This document shows, in pieces, positions 36,822 to 44,087 of a DNA stretch of 64,000 nucleotides. Each line of letters opens with the position of its first letter. Position 1 is the stretch's first letter. Origin of the DNA: QAMX01 sp964448855 (GTDB lineage Bacteria > Bacillota > Clostridia > Oscillospirales > QAMX01). The stretch covers positions 62,001 to 126,000 of the forward strand of contig CAYUXI010000002.1 in assembly GCA_964448855.1 (NCBI GenBank). The letters are read 5' to 3'. The notes under the pieces were generated by a model that ran no database searches, had not been told where the DNA came from, and worked only from the letters and a program-made list of their open reading frames with translations. A program made the translations under genes and the position numbers.

Positions 36822-37892
36822 TCAATCAGCCTTGGCCGTCTGTGCCTCGGGATGCTTGGCACGGATAAAGGCGGTGGAAAAATGGCGGCTGACCCAGGAA
36901 ATGGTCGCAGCCATCCAGAAATTCAGCGTGCAGTTGCCGGAACGGATGACGCGCACAACCGTGTTCATCACAAAGCCGCGCTTCTGATACACGCAGACAG
37001 CGCGGTACACCTGCTCATGAGCGAGCATTTCGCGCAGCGCCTGGCGCTTTTCTTTGTGCGAATAGGGGCAGGACGGCAAAAACAGGTTCGTTTCACAGGA
37101 AAGCACACTTTTCAGGTACATATAGTTGATTTCCTGGAGAGACTTCTCATCGGAAATGTGATGAGCCGCCAGGAACGCGTGAACCGTCTGATCAAAACGG
37201 TTGCAGACCTCGAACTTCCGGTCATAAAATTTGGAAACAAGGCTTTCCTTGGAACGGATGAAATAATGGTACAGACACTGGTCGGAAATGTAAATCCGGT
37301 TGCACCGCTGCATGACGTCAAAGACAAACAGGCGATCCTCGCCATAGCGATAATCCGGGAAATGACACCCGCCATCGCGCAGCAGAGACGTCCGATACAC
37401 CTTGTTCCAGACCTGATTGAGCAGATTGCTCTGGTACAGGTCGGCGAAATGCGCCGAAAATGCCTCCTGATTGTTGAGGCGTGTTTCCGGATAGGTGTAG
37501 AAAAAATCGGTTGCGCCGTTCATGTTCCGGGTGCGGAACCCGAAAATCATCAAATCGCAGTCCGTCTCCGAGAGCTTTTGGGAAAGAAACGAGAGCGCAT
37601 CCGGCTGAATGGTATCGTCGGCGTCCACAAACAGAATGTAGCGCCCGGCCGCCGCATCAATCCCCGTATTTCTGGCGACAGCCGGACCGGCATTGGCCTG
37701 CTGAATCAGATGAACGCGGTTGTCCGCAGCCTGATACGAACGCAAAACCTCAAGGGTGCCGTCTGTAGAACCATCATCGACCAGAAGCAGTTCAAAGTCA
37801 GCGCCCTGTTGAGCCAGGATACAGTCCACCGTATCCCGAATCAAATCAACCACATTATACACGGGGATAATAATGCTGAGTTCTGGTGACAA
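36822..37892 (-). CDS. Family 2 glycosyltransferase
   Basis: 356 residues starting at a TTG placed 6 nt after GGAGGG; no ATG is available near the conserved start LSIIIPVYNV. GT-A fold: LLVDDGSTDGT binds the nucleotide sugar and LFVDADD is the metal-binding DXD. The helical C-terminal region (NQVWNKVYRTSLLRD, YGEDRLFVFD) resembles capsule or exopolysaccharide transferases of the EpsJ type. Cytoplasmic, transferring a sugar to a membrane-linked acceptor. Monocistronic, divergent from the SLH protein gene, which suggests a shared cell-surface theme. Confidence 0.9.
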   Translation of the reverse strand: MSPELSIIIPVYNVVDLIRDTVDCILAQQGADFELLLVDDGSTDGTLEVLRSYQAADNRVHLIQQANAGPAVARNTGIDAAAGRYILFVDADDTIQPDALSFLSQKLSETDCDLMIFGFRTRNMNGATDFFYTYPETRLNNQEAFSAHFADLYQSNLLNQVWNKVYRTSLLRDGGCHFPDYRYGEDRLFVFDVMQRCNRIYISDQCLYHYFIRSKESLVSKFYDRKFEVCNRFDQTVHAFLAAHHISDEKSLQEINYMYLKSVLSCETNLFLPSCPYSHKEKRQALREMLAHEQVYRAVCVYQKRGFVMNTVVRVIRSGNCTLNFWMAATISWVSRHFSTAFIRAKHPEAQTAKAD

Positions 37893-37984
37893 GTCGATCC
37901 CTCCGAACGAAAGCGATGAGGCAGAACATTTGCCCAATCCGATTCAAAAAACGAATCAGATGGACAAACCCCGATACGCTATTC

Positions 37985-38013
37985 ATTATATCATATCAAG
38001 CGGACAAATTCAA
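37985..38013 (-). promoter_or_regulatory. Promoter of the glycosyltransferase gene
   Basis: Minus strand: TTGAAT, 17 nt, TATAAT with extended TGA. Confidence 0.8.
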
Positions 38014-38108
38014 CTCTATTTTTTGAACGGATCCGGGAAAGCTGCAAATCCGATTCGAATCCTGACCGGAATGAATATTACAGTTGAGTTACAGTTGGAA
38101 AAGTCCGC

Positions 38109-38137
38109 TTGACATTGATTCGCGTCTCAGGTATACT
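38109..38137 (+). promoter_or_regulatory. Promoter of the SLH protein gene
   Basis: TTGACA (38109-38114), 17 nt, TATACT (38132-38137). Confidence 0.88.
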
Positions 38138-38190
38138 GTGTATGGAAAACTGGAGTTCTGATGCATAAAAACAATAGGGAGGCGACAAAA

Positions 38191-39480
38191 ATGAACTTCT
38201 TCGGAAAACACCTGCTGCCGGGTCTGCTGGCAATTGTGATGATCGGCGCGTGCCTCGTGAACGTTCTGTCGCCCGTGGCCGCTGCTGCAGAGCTCGATCT
38301 GGTTCTGGACGACGATATGCTGCTCTATGAGCTGACCTACGCATCCACGATCATTGACTATGACGATCTGTCGTCCGTGTCCGGCTACGCGTTGGACGCG
38401 GTCGATCTCTGCCGCCGGTATAACATTATGCACGGCTACAATGCCAACGGCGACTATTTCTTCAACCCGCTGTCGGCCATCACGCGGCAGGAAATGTTCC
38501 GCGTGGCCTACGCGCTGAATTCCGCCGGTCAGACCGGGAAAAGCGGATTTCTGACCACACTTGCCAGATCTTCTTCCTTTATTGATAAGGCGGACATCGC
38601 CGATTGGGCACTGGACAGCGCGGGCTACTGCATCAGCACCGGGCTCTTCATCGGTGACCATGAGAACCGCCTGAACCCCACCGCCCACATCACCTACTTC
38701 GAATGCGCCGTGGTCTGTCTGCGGCTGATCGGCTATGTGCAGGAAACGCTCGACGTCGCACCGACCGAGACGGTCGAGCAGTGGCGTCAGCGCATCCTCG
38801 AACTGGCTGGACAGTGCAGCCTGTTTGCACAGCTGACCTGCGACGCGGAAAACTGGGATCAGCAGGCCATCACCCGACAGGATGTCGCCGTCATGTGCCA
38901 AAACCTGCTCGCCTGCCACACCGTCGCCTATTACCCGGTTCAGAATGAAGCCGTCTATATGCAGAACTCGCAGACTGTCGAAGAACGCTCCTTCGGCAAG
39001 GTGACACAGGAGTCCGCCATGGTGGTCGGCCTGACCGATGAGGAATACATCCTCGCCAATGGTTCCCGGATTCACGCACCCAACTGGGGAAAAACGGATG
39101 TCTCCTGCCTCGGCCGTGTCATTCAGTACTACGCCGCCGAAAGGAATCCGGCACTCTCGTGGAACGGCTCCTACGCAGAAGGCGAACGCACGACGAATGC
39201 CCTCTCCACCAACGCCGTCCTGGAATTCACAAGCGAGGGCAACGTGATGCTCCGGCTGGGCGATCGTGCTTTGATTTACGCGATCACCGATTCGGATGTC
39301 GTCTACCTCTGCAATTCATCGGACGGCTCCGTGCAGACGGTGACCTATCCCGAGCTGCAGGCGGAGCTGACTGCCTACCGCCAGGAGCCCATCCCGCTGA
39401 TGCTGCGAGCCGTCATCCATGCATCCGGCAAACTGCAGAGCCTTCTGGTGACGCGACTGCCGAGCGATTCCAACGATTAG
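38191..39480 (+). CDS. Secreted S-layer-homology (SLH) domain protein
   Basis: 429 residues from the ATG 8 nt after GGGAGG. A signal peptide is evident (MNFFGKHLL then a hydrophobic stretch ending VAAAAE). Two clear SLH repeats follow: about 50-95 (ALDAVDLCRRYNIMHGYNAN, TRQEMFRVAYAL) and about 118-165 (ADWALDSAGYCISTGLFIGD). A third, weaker one is near 225 (QAITRQDVAVMCQNLL). SLH domains anchor proteins to pyruvylated secondary wall polymer. The C-terminal half is a beta-rich domain with no named family. Start codons inside the frame at 38161 precede the ribosome site. Confidence 0.88.
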   Translation: MNFFGKHLLPGLLAIVMIGACLVNVLSPVAAAAELDLVLDDDMLLYELTYASTIIDYDDLSSVSGYALDAVDLCRRYNIMHGYNANGDYFFNPLSAITRQEMFRVAYALNSAGQTGKSGFLTTLARSSSFIDKADIADWALDSAGYCISTGLFIGDHENRLNPTAHITYFECAVVCLRLIGYVQETLDVAPTETVEQWRQRILELAGQCSLFAQLTCDAENWDQQAITRQDVAVMCQNLLACHTVAYYPVQNEAVYMQNSQTVEERSFGKVTQESAMVVGLTDEEYILANGSRIHAPNWGKTDVSCLGRVIQYYAAERNPALSWNGSYAEGERTTNALSTNAVLEFTSEGNVMLRLGDRALIYAITDSDVVYLCNSSDGSVQTVTYPELQAELTAYRQEPIPLMLRAVIHASGKLQSLLVTRLPSDSND

Positions 39481-39497
39481 AAAGGCACAGCAGAAGA

Positions 39498-40496
39498 GTG
39501 AACGAACAGACAGAGTTTCAAATTGCCGATGTCCGGCTGAAGGGCAGCTTCGGGCTGTCCCCGATGGCCGGCGTCGGCGATTATGCATTCCGGACGATTT
39601 GCCGGGAACACGGTGCGGGCTATACCGTCACGGAAATGGTCAGCGCGAAGGCGCTGTGCTACGGCGACCGCAAAACCGAGGAGCTTCTCTTCCTTGGAAA
39701 GGATGAACACCCGTCCGCCGTGCAGATTTTCGGCGCAGAACCGCCCTTCTTGGCGGAGGGTGCACAGCGCGCACTGGAAATGTCCGGCGCCGACCTCATC
39801 GACCTGAATATGGGCTGCCCGGCGGGCAAAATCGTCCGTTCCGGAGAGGGCTCCGCCCTCATGCGGGATTTGCCGCGTGCCGCAGCCTGCATTGAAGCCG
39901 TCGTGCGCGCAGTCCGCGTCCCGGTGACGGTGAAATTTCGCGCAGGCTGGGACGAGGAACACCGCAATGCCGTCGAATTTGCGGAAATGGCTGTCGCCGC
40001 CGGTGCATCCGCACTGTGCATCCATGGCCGCACCCGTGCCCAGCTCTATTCGGGTACGGCCGACCGCCGACTGATGCAGCAGGTGGTGGAACGAGCGGGC
40101 AACGTCCCGGTCATGGTCAATGGCGATGTCGTTTCCGGCGAGTCCGGCAGGGAACTGCTCCGGGAAACCGGTGCCAACTTTGCGATGATCGGCCGCGGCG
40201 CATTGGGCAATCCCTGGATTTTTGCCGCCTGTCAGGCCGCACTGTCGGGCGAACCCTTTGAAATGCCGCCGCTGCCGGTTCGACTGCAAACGGCCTATCG
40301 CCAGGCCGTCCTTGCAGCGGAACAAAAGGGCGAACGAACCGCCTGCTGCGAAATGCGCACCCATTTGGCTCATTACCTCCGCGGCATCCGCTACGCCGCC
40401 CGGTATCGCGAACGCTCCGCACAGATCGCCACCTTGGCCGAGCTGCAAACACTGCTGGACGATATCTGCGAGGATGCGCAACCGGATCTTGCCTGA
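39498..40496 (+). CDS. tRNA-dihydrouridine synthase (Dus family)
   Basis: 332 residues from the GTG 17 nt after the SLH stop; an earlier in-frame start would overlap the SLH gene. Motifs: LSPMAGVGDYAFRTICREHG, TEMVSAKALC, LNMGCPAGKIVRSGEGSALM (catalytic Cys), VTVKFRAGWD, HGRTRAQLYSG, GNPWIF. FMN-dependent reduction of uridines in tRNA D-loops; DusB-like. A tRNA gene with its own promoter follows 61 nt later. Confidence 0.95.
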   Translation: MNEQTEFQIADVRLKGSFGLSPMAGVGDYAFRTICREHGAGYTVTEMVSAKALCYGDRKTEELLFLGKDEHPSAVQIFGAEPPFLAEGAQRALEMSGADLIDLNMGCPAGKIVRSGEGSALMRDLPRAAACIEAVVRAVRVPVTVKFRAGWDEEHRNAVEFAEMAVAAGASALCIHGRTRAQLYSGTADRRLMQQVVERAGNVPVMVNGDVVSGESGRELLRETGANFAMIGRGALGNPWIFAACQAALSGEPFEMPPLPVRLQTAYRQAVLAAEQKGERTACCEMRTHLAHYLRGIRYAARYRERSAQIATLAELQTLLDDICEDAQPDLA

Positions 40497-40513
40497 TTTT
40501 TTTCGTACAGGGC

Positions 40514-40542
40514 TTGCTTTTTTACAAAGAATGTTGTATAAT
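40514..40542 (+). promoter_or_regulatory. Promoter of tRNA-Gly
   Basis: TTGCTT (40514-40519), 17 nt, TATAAT (40537-40542), 15 nt before the mature 5' end. Confidence 0.85.
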
Positions 40543-40557
40543 AAAGAGGTACCTGAT

Positions 40558-40632
<75 letters not shown>

Positions 40633-40634
40633 GC

Positions 40635-40672
40635 AAAAACGCCCGATTTGCCATGGCAAATCGGGCGTTTTT
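40635..40672 (+). terminator. Terminator after tRNA-Gly
   Basis: AAAAACGCCCGATTTGCC and its exact complement form a 19-bp palindromic stem ending in T5. Confidence 0.95.
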
Positions 40673-40673
40673 G

Positions 40674-40799
40674 AGTGATGCGTTCCTTCGGAACGAGATG
40701 CACACTGTGTGCGTGATGCGCGCCTATGGCGCTGTGATGCACGCCTTCGGCGCACGGAGAACGCATCGCATCACTTAACACGGCGCAGCCGCATCACTT
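40674..40799. repeat. Multi-hairpin repeat element (TGATGC units)
   Basis: Four short hairpins sit in a row, each introduced by TGATGC or GATGC: CGTTCC/GGAACG (40681-40695), GCACA/TGTGC (40700-40712), GCGCC/GGCGC (40720-40732) and CGCC/GGCG (40742-40752). AGTGATGCG (40674-40682) pairs perfectly with CGCATCACT (40767-40775), closing a multibranched structure. Further complementary copies of GCAT/GCATCACTT at 40759-40766 and 40791-40799 allow alternative closures. It lies between the tRNA terminator and the four-helix-bundle gene. Confidence 0.8.
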
Positions 40800-40850
40800 A
40801 TCACAAAATGACACAGACCCGATTATGATATCAAAAATGAGGTGAACTTT

Positions 40851-41201
40851 ATGTCAGAATCCAAGCTGCGGGAGCAATCGATGAAGTTTTCTGTGGATGT
40901 GATTGAACTTGTAAAATATCTGAAATCTGTGAAAGAGTCGATCATATCCAATCAAATTGGTCGAAGCGGAACAAGTATCGGTGCAAATATTTACGAAGCG
41001 CAGTATGCACAGGGCAAGAAGGATTTTGTATCAAAACTTGAAATTGCCCTGAAGGAAGCAAGCGAAACAGGCTATTGGATTGAACTGCTATATAAGACGA
41101 AATACATCAATGAGCATACTTTCAAAACTCTTTCTTCCAAGTGTACCTCTTTAAGAGCCATGCTTATCTCCTCCTGCAGAACCGCCGAGGAAATCCTGTG
41201 A
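40851..41201 (+). CDS. Four-helix-bundle protein (S23/IVP family)
   Basis: 116 residues from the ATG 7 nt after GAGGTG (MSESKLREQSMKFSVDVIEL). QIGRSGTSIGANIYEAQYAQ, KDFVSKLEIALKEASETGYW and the C-terminal helix are those of the S23 or IVP four-helix-bundle family, first known from 23S rRNA intervening sequences and related in fold to Avd of diversity-generating retroelements. No reverse transcriptase or rRNA is nearby. The gene sits directly downstream of the multi-hairpin element and ends at a perfect terminator; no clear promoter is visible, so the element may be part of its 5' leader. AT-rich codon use unlike its neighbours hints at horizontal origin. Confidence 0.9.
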   Translation: MSESKLREQSMKFSVDVIELVKYLKSVKESIISNQIGRSGTSIGANIYEAQYAQGKKDFVSKLEIALKEASETGYWIELLYKTKYINEHTFKTLSSKCTSLRAMLISSCRTAEEIL

Positions 41202-41208
41202 ACGCTGA

Positions 41209-41242
41209 AAAGCCCCTTTGTCAATTGACAAAGGGGCTTTTC
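41209..41242 (+). terminator. Terminator after the four-helix-bundle gene
   Basis: A perfect 34-bp palindrome, AAAAGCCCCTTTGTCAA and its complement, ending in T4. Confidence 0.93.
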
Positions 41243-41320
41243 ACACCCACAACCTCACCCACAATCATGACCGGAATATTGAAACCGAAAGGATACTGTA
41301 GACAATTTTTTCAAAATCTC

Positions 41321-41349
41321 TTGACAAACCAGTACAGGAGTGGTATAAT
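41321..41349 (+). promoter_or_regulatory. Very strong promoter of the peptide (RiPP) operon
   Basis: TTGACA (41321-41326), 17 nt, TATAAT (41344-41349) with extended TGG: consensus in every element. An 80-nt leader follows with a GGGGG/CCCCC hairpin (41403-41416). Confidence 0.93.
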
Positions 41350-41435
41350 CACGATAGATCAATAATCGTTTCCTTTGACTCGGATGTCTCAGCTTACCAG
41401 ACGGGGGAGAACCCCCTCAACATGGAGGCTTCACG

Positions 41436-42806
41436 ATGGAATCGTTCGTTTTTTCAAAATTCAACTTCTATCAGAAATCGGACTTCTCCAACAGCGTTTT
41501 GATCTACCAGTCCCTACACAGGAGAATCGCCAGACTTTCCGTGCAGGATGCCCAAAAAATCGGTATTTCAGATGGCTGCCAGTCTCACTATGTCTTTTTC
41601 AATGAGCAATTGGAAAACCGACTGAAGGACATGGGCATGATCGTCCCGGAAACCTATGATGAGAATGCCGCAGCACATTATCAATATTTGAAGGAAATCA
41701 GTGACTCCACGCTGATTTTAACAATTGTCCCGACCTATCGATGCAATTTTCGATGCCCATACTGCTATCAGGATCATGAAAACGGATGGGTCATGCGGGA
41801 AGACACACAGGATGCCATCATTCGGTTTGTCAAAAAGAATATCTCCAACTATACCTCCGTCGAAATTTCCTGGTTCGGCGGAGAACCGCTCCTCTGCGCG
41901 GACATGATTGTCAAAATCAACGGCGCCATTCGACAAATTTGTAAAGCACGGTATAAGACGTTCCAGAGCACTATTACGACTAACGGTTATTTGCTAACCA
42001 AAGAGCTGTTTGAACAGCTGCTCGACTGCGGTATCCGCCGGTATTTCATCACGCTGGATGGTCTCGAAGCGGAACATGACAGACAGCGCTACCTCGTCAA
42101 TCGGAGCGGCACCTTTCAAACGATTCTGAACAACCTGCTGAGCATCAAAACGGTACCCCGCCACCGGTATTTTACCGTCAATATCCGCAGCAACATTTCA
42201 AAAGCGAATCTGGATGCGCTCGATGACTACCTCGCATATATGCACGAACGCTTCGCAGACGATTCGCGCTTTGCCTTCTTCTTCCGCCAGGTATACGATT
42301 GGGGCGGAGATACCATTGACGGATTCCGGCAGCAGCTGCTCCAGAAAGAAGCCGACCAGATGATCTTTGCAAAGCTGCTGCAATCCAAGGTCAAATTGAA
42401 TTACCTGGAATTCTTTTCGGATTTGACGGGGAGTGTCGTCTGCTACGCGTCGAAACTCAACAGCTTTGTGATCAATCCGGATGGCTCTCTGAATAAATGT
42501 ACCTGCTCGGAGCTGCGAAAAAACAACCTCGTTGGCCAGCTGCTTCAGACGGGCGAGATGGAGCTGAACGAATCTCTCCTCGGCCGCTGGAGCACCCAAT
42601 ATCAGGAAGCGGAGGCGTGTGATCAGTGCTTCCTGCAGGGGCTCTGCCTGAAGTCCAGCTGTGTGGCACCGTCGGTGATGGACGATCAACCGGGCTGCAA
42701 CTGCTTCCTGGCGCGGGACAACTGCAAGAATCTGCTCCTGCTTCTGGACAAATGCGACGATGATTATCCGTATATCATCGATCTGACGAAATCCGAAAAA
42801 CGATAG
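41436..42806 (+). CDS. Radical SAM/SPASM peptide maturase
   Basis: 456 residues. An N-terminal about 90-residue domain is likely for precursor binding. The radical SAM barrel has Cys103-x3-Cys107-x2-Cys110 (YRCNFRCPYCYQ) for the SAM-bound [4Fe-4S] cluster and FGGEP (147-151) for SAM. The C-terminal SPASM region is Cys-rich (SVVCYAS, NKCTCSEL, EACDQCFLQGLCLKSSC, PGCNCFLARDNC), enough for two auxiliary clusters. Enzymes of this kind make thioether, C-C or other crosslinks on ribosomal peptides. First gene of the operon (GGAGG, 7 nt, ATG); the 35-residue peptide encoded at 43128 is the likely substrate. Confidence 0.9.
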   Translation: MESFVFSKFNFYQKSDFSNSVLIYQSLHRRIARLSVQDAQKIGISDGCQSHYVFFNEQLENRLKDMGMIVPETYDENAAAHYQYLKEISDSTLILTIVPTYRCNFRCPYCYQDHENGWVMREDTQDAIIRFVKKNISNYTSVEISWFGGEPLLCADMIVKINGAIRQICKARYKTFQSTITTNGYLLTKELFEQLLDCGIRRYFITLDGLEAEHDRQRYLVNRSGTFQTILNNLLSIKTVPRHRYFTVNIRSNISKANLDALDDYLAYMHERFADDSRFAFFFRQVYDWGGDTIDGFRQQLLQKEADQMIFAKLLQSKVKLNYLEFFSDLTGSVVCYASKLNSFVINPDGSLNKCTCSELRKNNLVGQLLQTGEMELNESLLGRWSTQYQEAEACDQCFLQGLCLKSSCVAPSVMDDQPGCNCFLARDNCKNLLLLLDKCDDDYPYIIDLTKSEKR

Positions 42807-42818
42807 GAGGCTTTGAAC

Positions 42819-43109
42819 ATGGATGCAGCAACTGTGGAAAAAATGTTGGAGGAAGTGTTTGAGGAAAATGGCGTCCTGATTGACGACAAAAATGGATTGC
42901 TGACAGATTATATCCCGGATTCTTTGACCTATGTGAATATCGTCATCGGAATCGAGGAAGCATTCGATATTGAATTCCCCGATGAAATGCTCCGGATAGA
43001 TTCGATCGGCACCTTCCACAACCTCGTAGAAAATGTTTCCGAAATCATTCACCAGACAATATCTGTCCATGACGAAGGTGCTCCGGCAGATTTGCTGGCT
43101 CAAAACTGA
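42819..43109 (+). CDS. Acyl-carrier-protein-like protein in the peptide operon
   Basis: 96 residues from the ATG after AGGAGG. A small acidic helical protein with a PDSLTYVNIVIGIEEAFDIE segment; Ser35 in the DSL motif is the expected 4'-phosphopantetheine attachment site, and FPDEML begins the next helix. No ketosynthase, adenylation or acyltransferase gene is in the window, so it is not part of an ordinary polyketide or fatty acid set. ACP-related proteins are known from some clostridial peptide maturation loci; whether this one carries an acyl group or acts as a docking partner is open. Confidence 0.8.
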   Translation: MDAATVEKMLEEVFEENGVLIDDKNGLLTDYIPDSLTYVNIVIGIEEAFDIEFPDEMLRIDSIGTFHNLVENVSEIIHQTISVHDEGAPADLLAQN

Positions 43110-43127
43110 AGAACGGGGGTTGCCAAT

Positions 43128-43235
43128 ATGAAAAAAACGTTGGTCAAAAAAACGGCTGTCAAACCCATGGTTCGCCTGTACGATACCAAAGAAGGCGGAA
43201 GCAATAGCAAGTGCTTTGGCTGTAAAAAAAAGTGA
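43128..43235 (+). CDS. Predicted 35-residue precursor peptide with CFGC core
   Basis: A short gene between the ACP-like and transglutaminase-like genes: ATG at 43128 about 8 nt after GGGGG, stop TGA at 43233. The product begins MKKTLVKKTAVKPMVRLYDT, continues to a Gly-Gly at 23-24 and ends SNSKCFGCKKK. Size, Lys-rich leader, double glycine and the two Cys residues (29 and 32) near the C-terminus all fit a RiPP precursor for the adjacent radical SAM/SPASM enzyme. Cutting after Gly-Gly would give an 11-residue basic peptide. It has fewer Cys than the Clo7bot-type peptides. No homologue is known to me. Confidence 0.7.
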   Translation: MKKTLVKKTAVKPMVRLYDTKEGGSNSKCFGCKKK

Positions 43236-43290
43236 CTCAAAAGCTAAATGACCGAAGGCCCATCAAAATCAACATTTGAAGCGGAGATGC

Positions 43291-43320
43291 GGTGAATGAT
43301 TGGATGGGCGATCATTCACC
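43291..43320 (+). promoter_or_regulatory. Start-codon hairpin of the transglutaminase-like gene
   Basis: GGTGAATGAT (43291-43300) pairs perfectly with ATCATTCACC (43311-43320). The stem contains the GTG start codon at 43292, so translation initiation could depend on unfolding. Confidence 0.55.
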
Positions 43321-44053
43321 GCTGTATTCGTATATGGAACAGAATCATACTGCTCAGTCCGTCTCCACCGGACATACGATCTATCATGCGGTTGACAAAG
43401 ACGTTTTTACGCAATTTTGTCAAAAATACAACATGAGGATCTCTTCGAAAAACGACCTGTTCACCATTTATCATCTGATTTTCTGGCTGTATCATCAATT
43501 TCCGTCCTACCGGCGGGAAGTCTTTTGCCGGTTCCACAGCCATAACGGCTTTGAAATTTTTGAAAAATGCAGAAAATCATATATGCCAAACTGTGCGTGC
43601 TTCGCCATCATGCTCAATGATCTTCTGATTTCCATGGGCTTTCAGAGCAAGGCCATCTGGTGCCTGTCTGCAGACCCGAATGACGAAGAATGCCACGCGC
43701 TCAACCACGTCTGGTTGGAAGGGCAGAAGCAATGGGTGGTTGCTGATCCGTCCTCGCGCTCCGTGATTTGCGATGAAGACGGCAAGCCGCTGAACCTTCT
43801 GACCATGAGAGAGCGAATTTACGCCGGGAAAACCGTTTATCCCCACCGCAACCGAAGCATTCGCCAATCGGATGCATTCATTGCAGAGTACAATCAGTAC
43901 ATCCGAAAAAATATGTATCAGTTCCTGACGCATCCGGAGCAGGGTCTGCATTACCCGCTTGGCCGAACGGCCATCCTGATTCAGCCGGAAGGCCAACCGG
44001 CCGTCCAGCGGAAAAAATGGAAATGCACCGCAGACATCTCCTATCTTCAATAA
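43292..44053 (+). CDS. Transglutaminase-like cysteine protein in the peptide operon
   Basis: 253 residues from a GTG 6 nt after GGAG; an alternative ATG at 43304 is further from the ribosome site. The central region has the transglutaminase/papain-like triad order: Cys101 (or 103) in MPNCACFAIMLNDLLISMG, His139 in ALNHVWLEG, and Asp152 in WVVADPSS. Such domains act as proteases, amidases or cross-linkers. No signal peptide, so it is cytoplasmic. Its place right after the precursor suggests leader removal or peptide modification. The C-terminal 80 residues are unassigned. Confidence 0.75.
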   Translation: MNDWMGDHSPLYSYMEQNHTAQSVSTGHTIYHAVDKDVFTQFCQKYNMRISSKNDLFTIYHLIFWLYHQFPSYRREVFCRFHSHNGFEIFEKCRKSYMPNCACFAIMLNDLLISMGFQSKAIWCLSADPNDEECHALNHVWLEGQKQWVVADPSSRSVICDEDGKPLNLLTMRERIYAGKTVYPHRNRSIRQSDAFIAEYNQYIRKNMYQFLTHPEQGLHYPLGRTAILIQPEGQPAVQRKKWKCTADISYLQ

Positions 44054-44087
44054 AAATCATTCACTTCTGTTTCAATCGGAGGGGCGT

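Noticed and set aside
40674..41201. Diversity-generating retroelement suggested by the Avd-like four-helix-bundle protein
   Set aside because: No reverse transcriptase, template repeat or variable repeat is present in the window.
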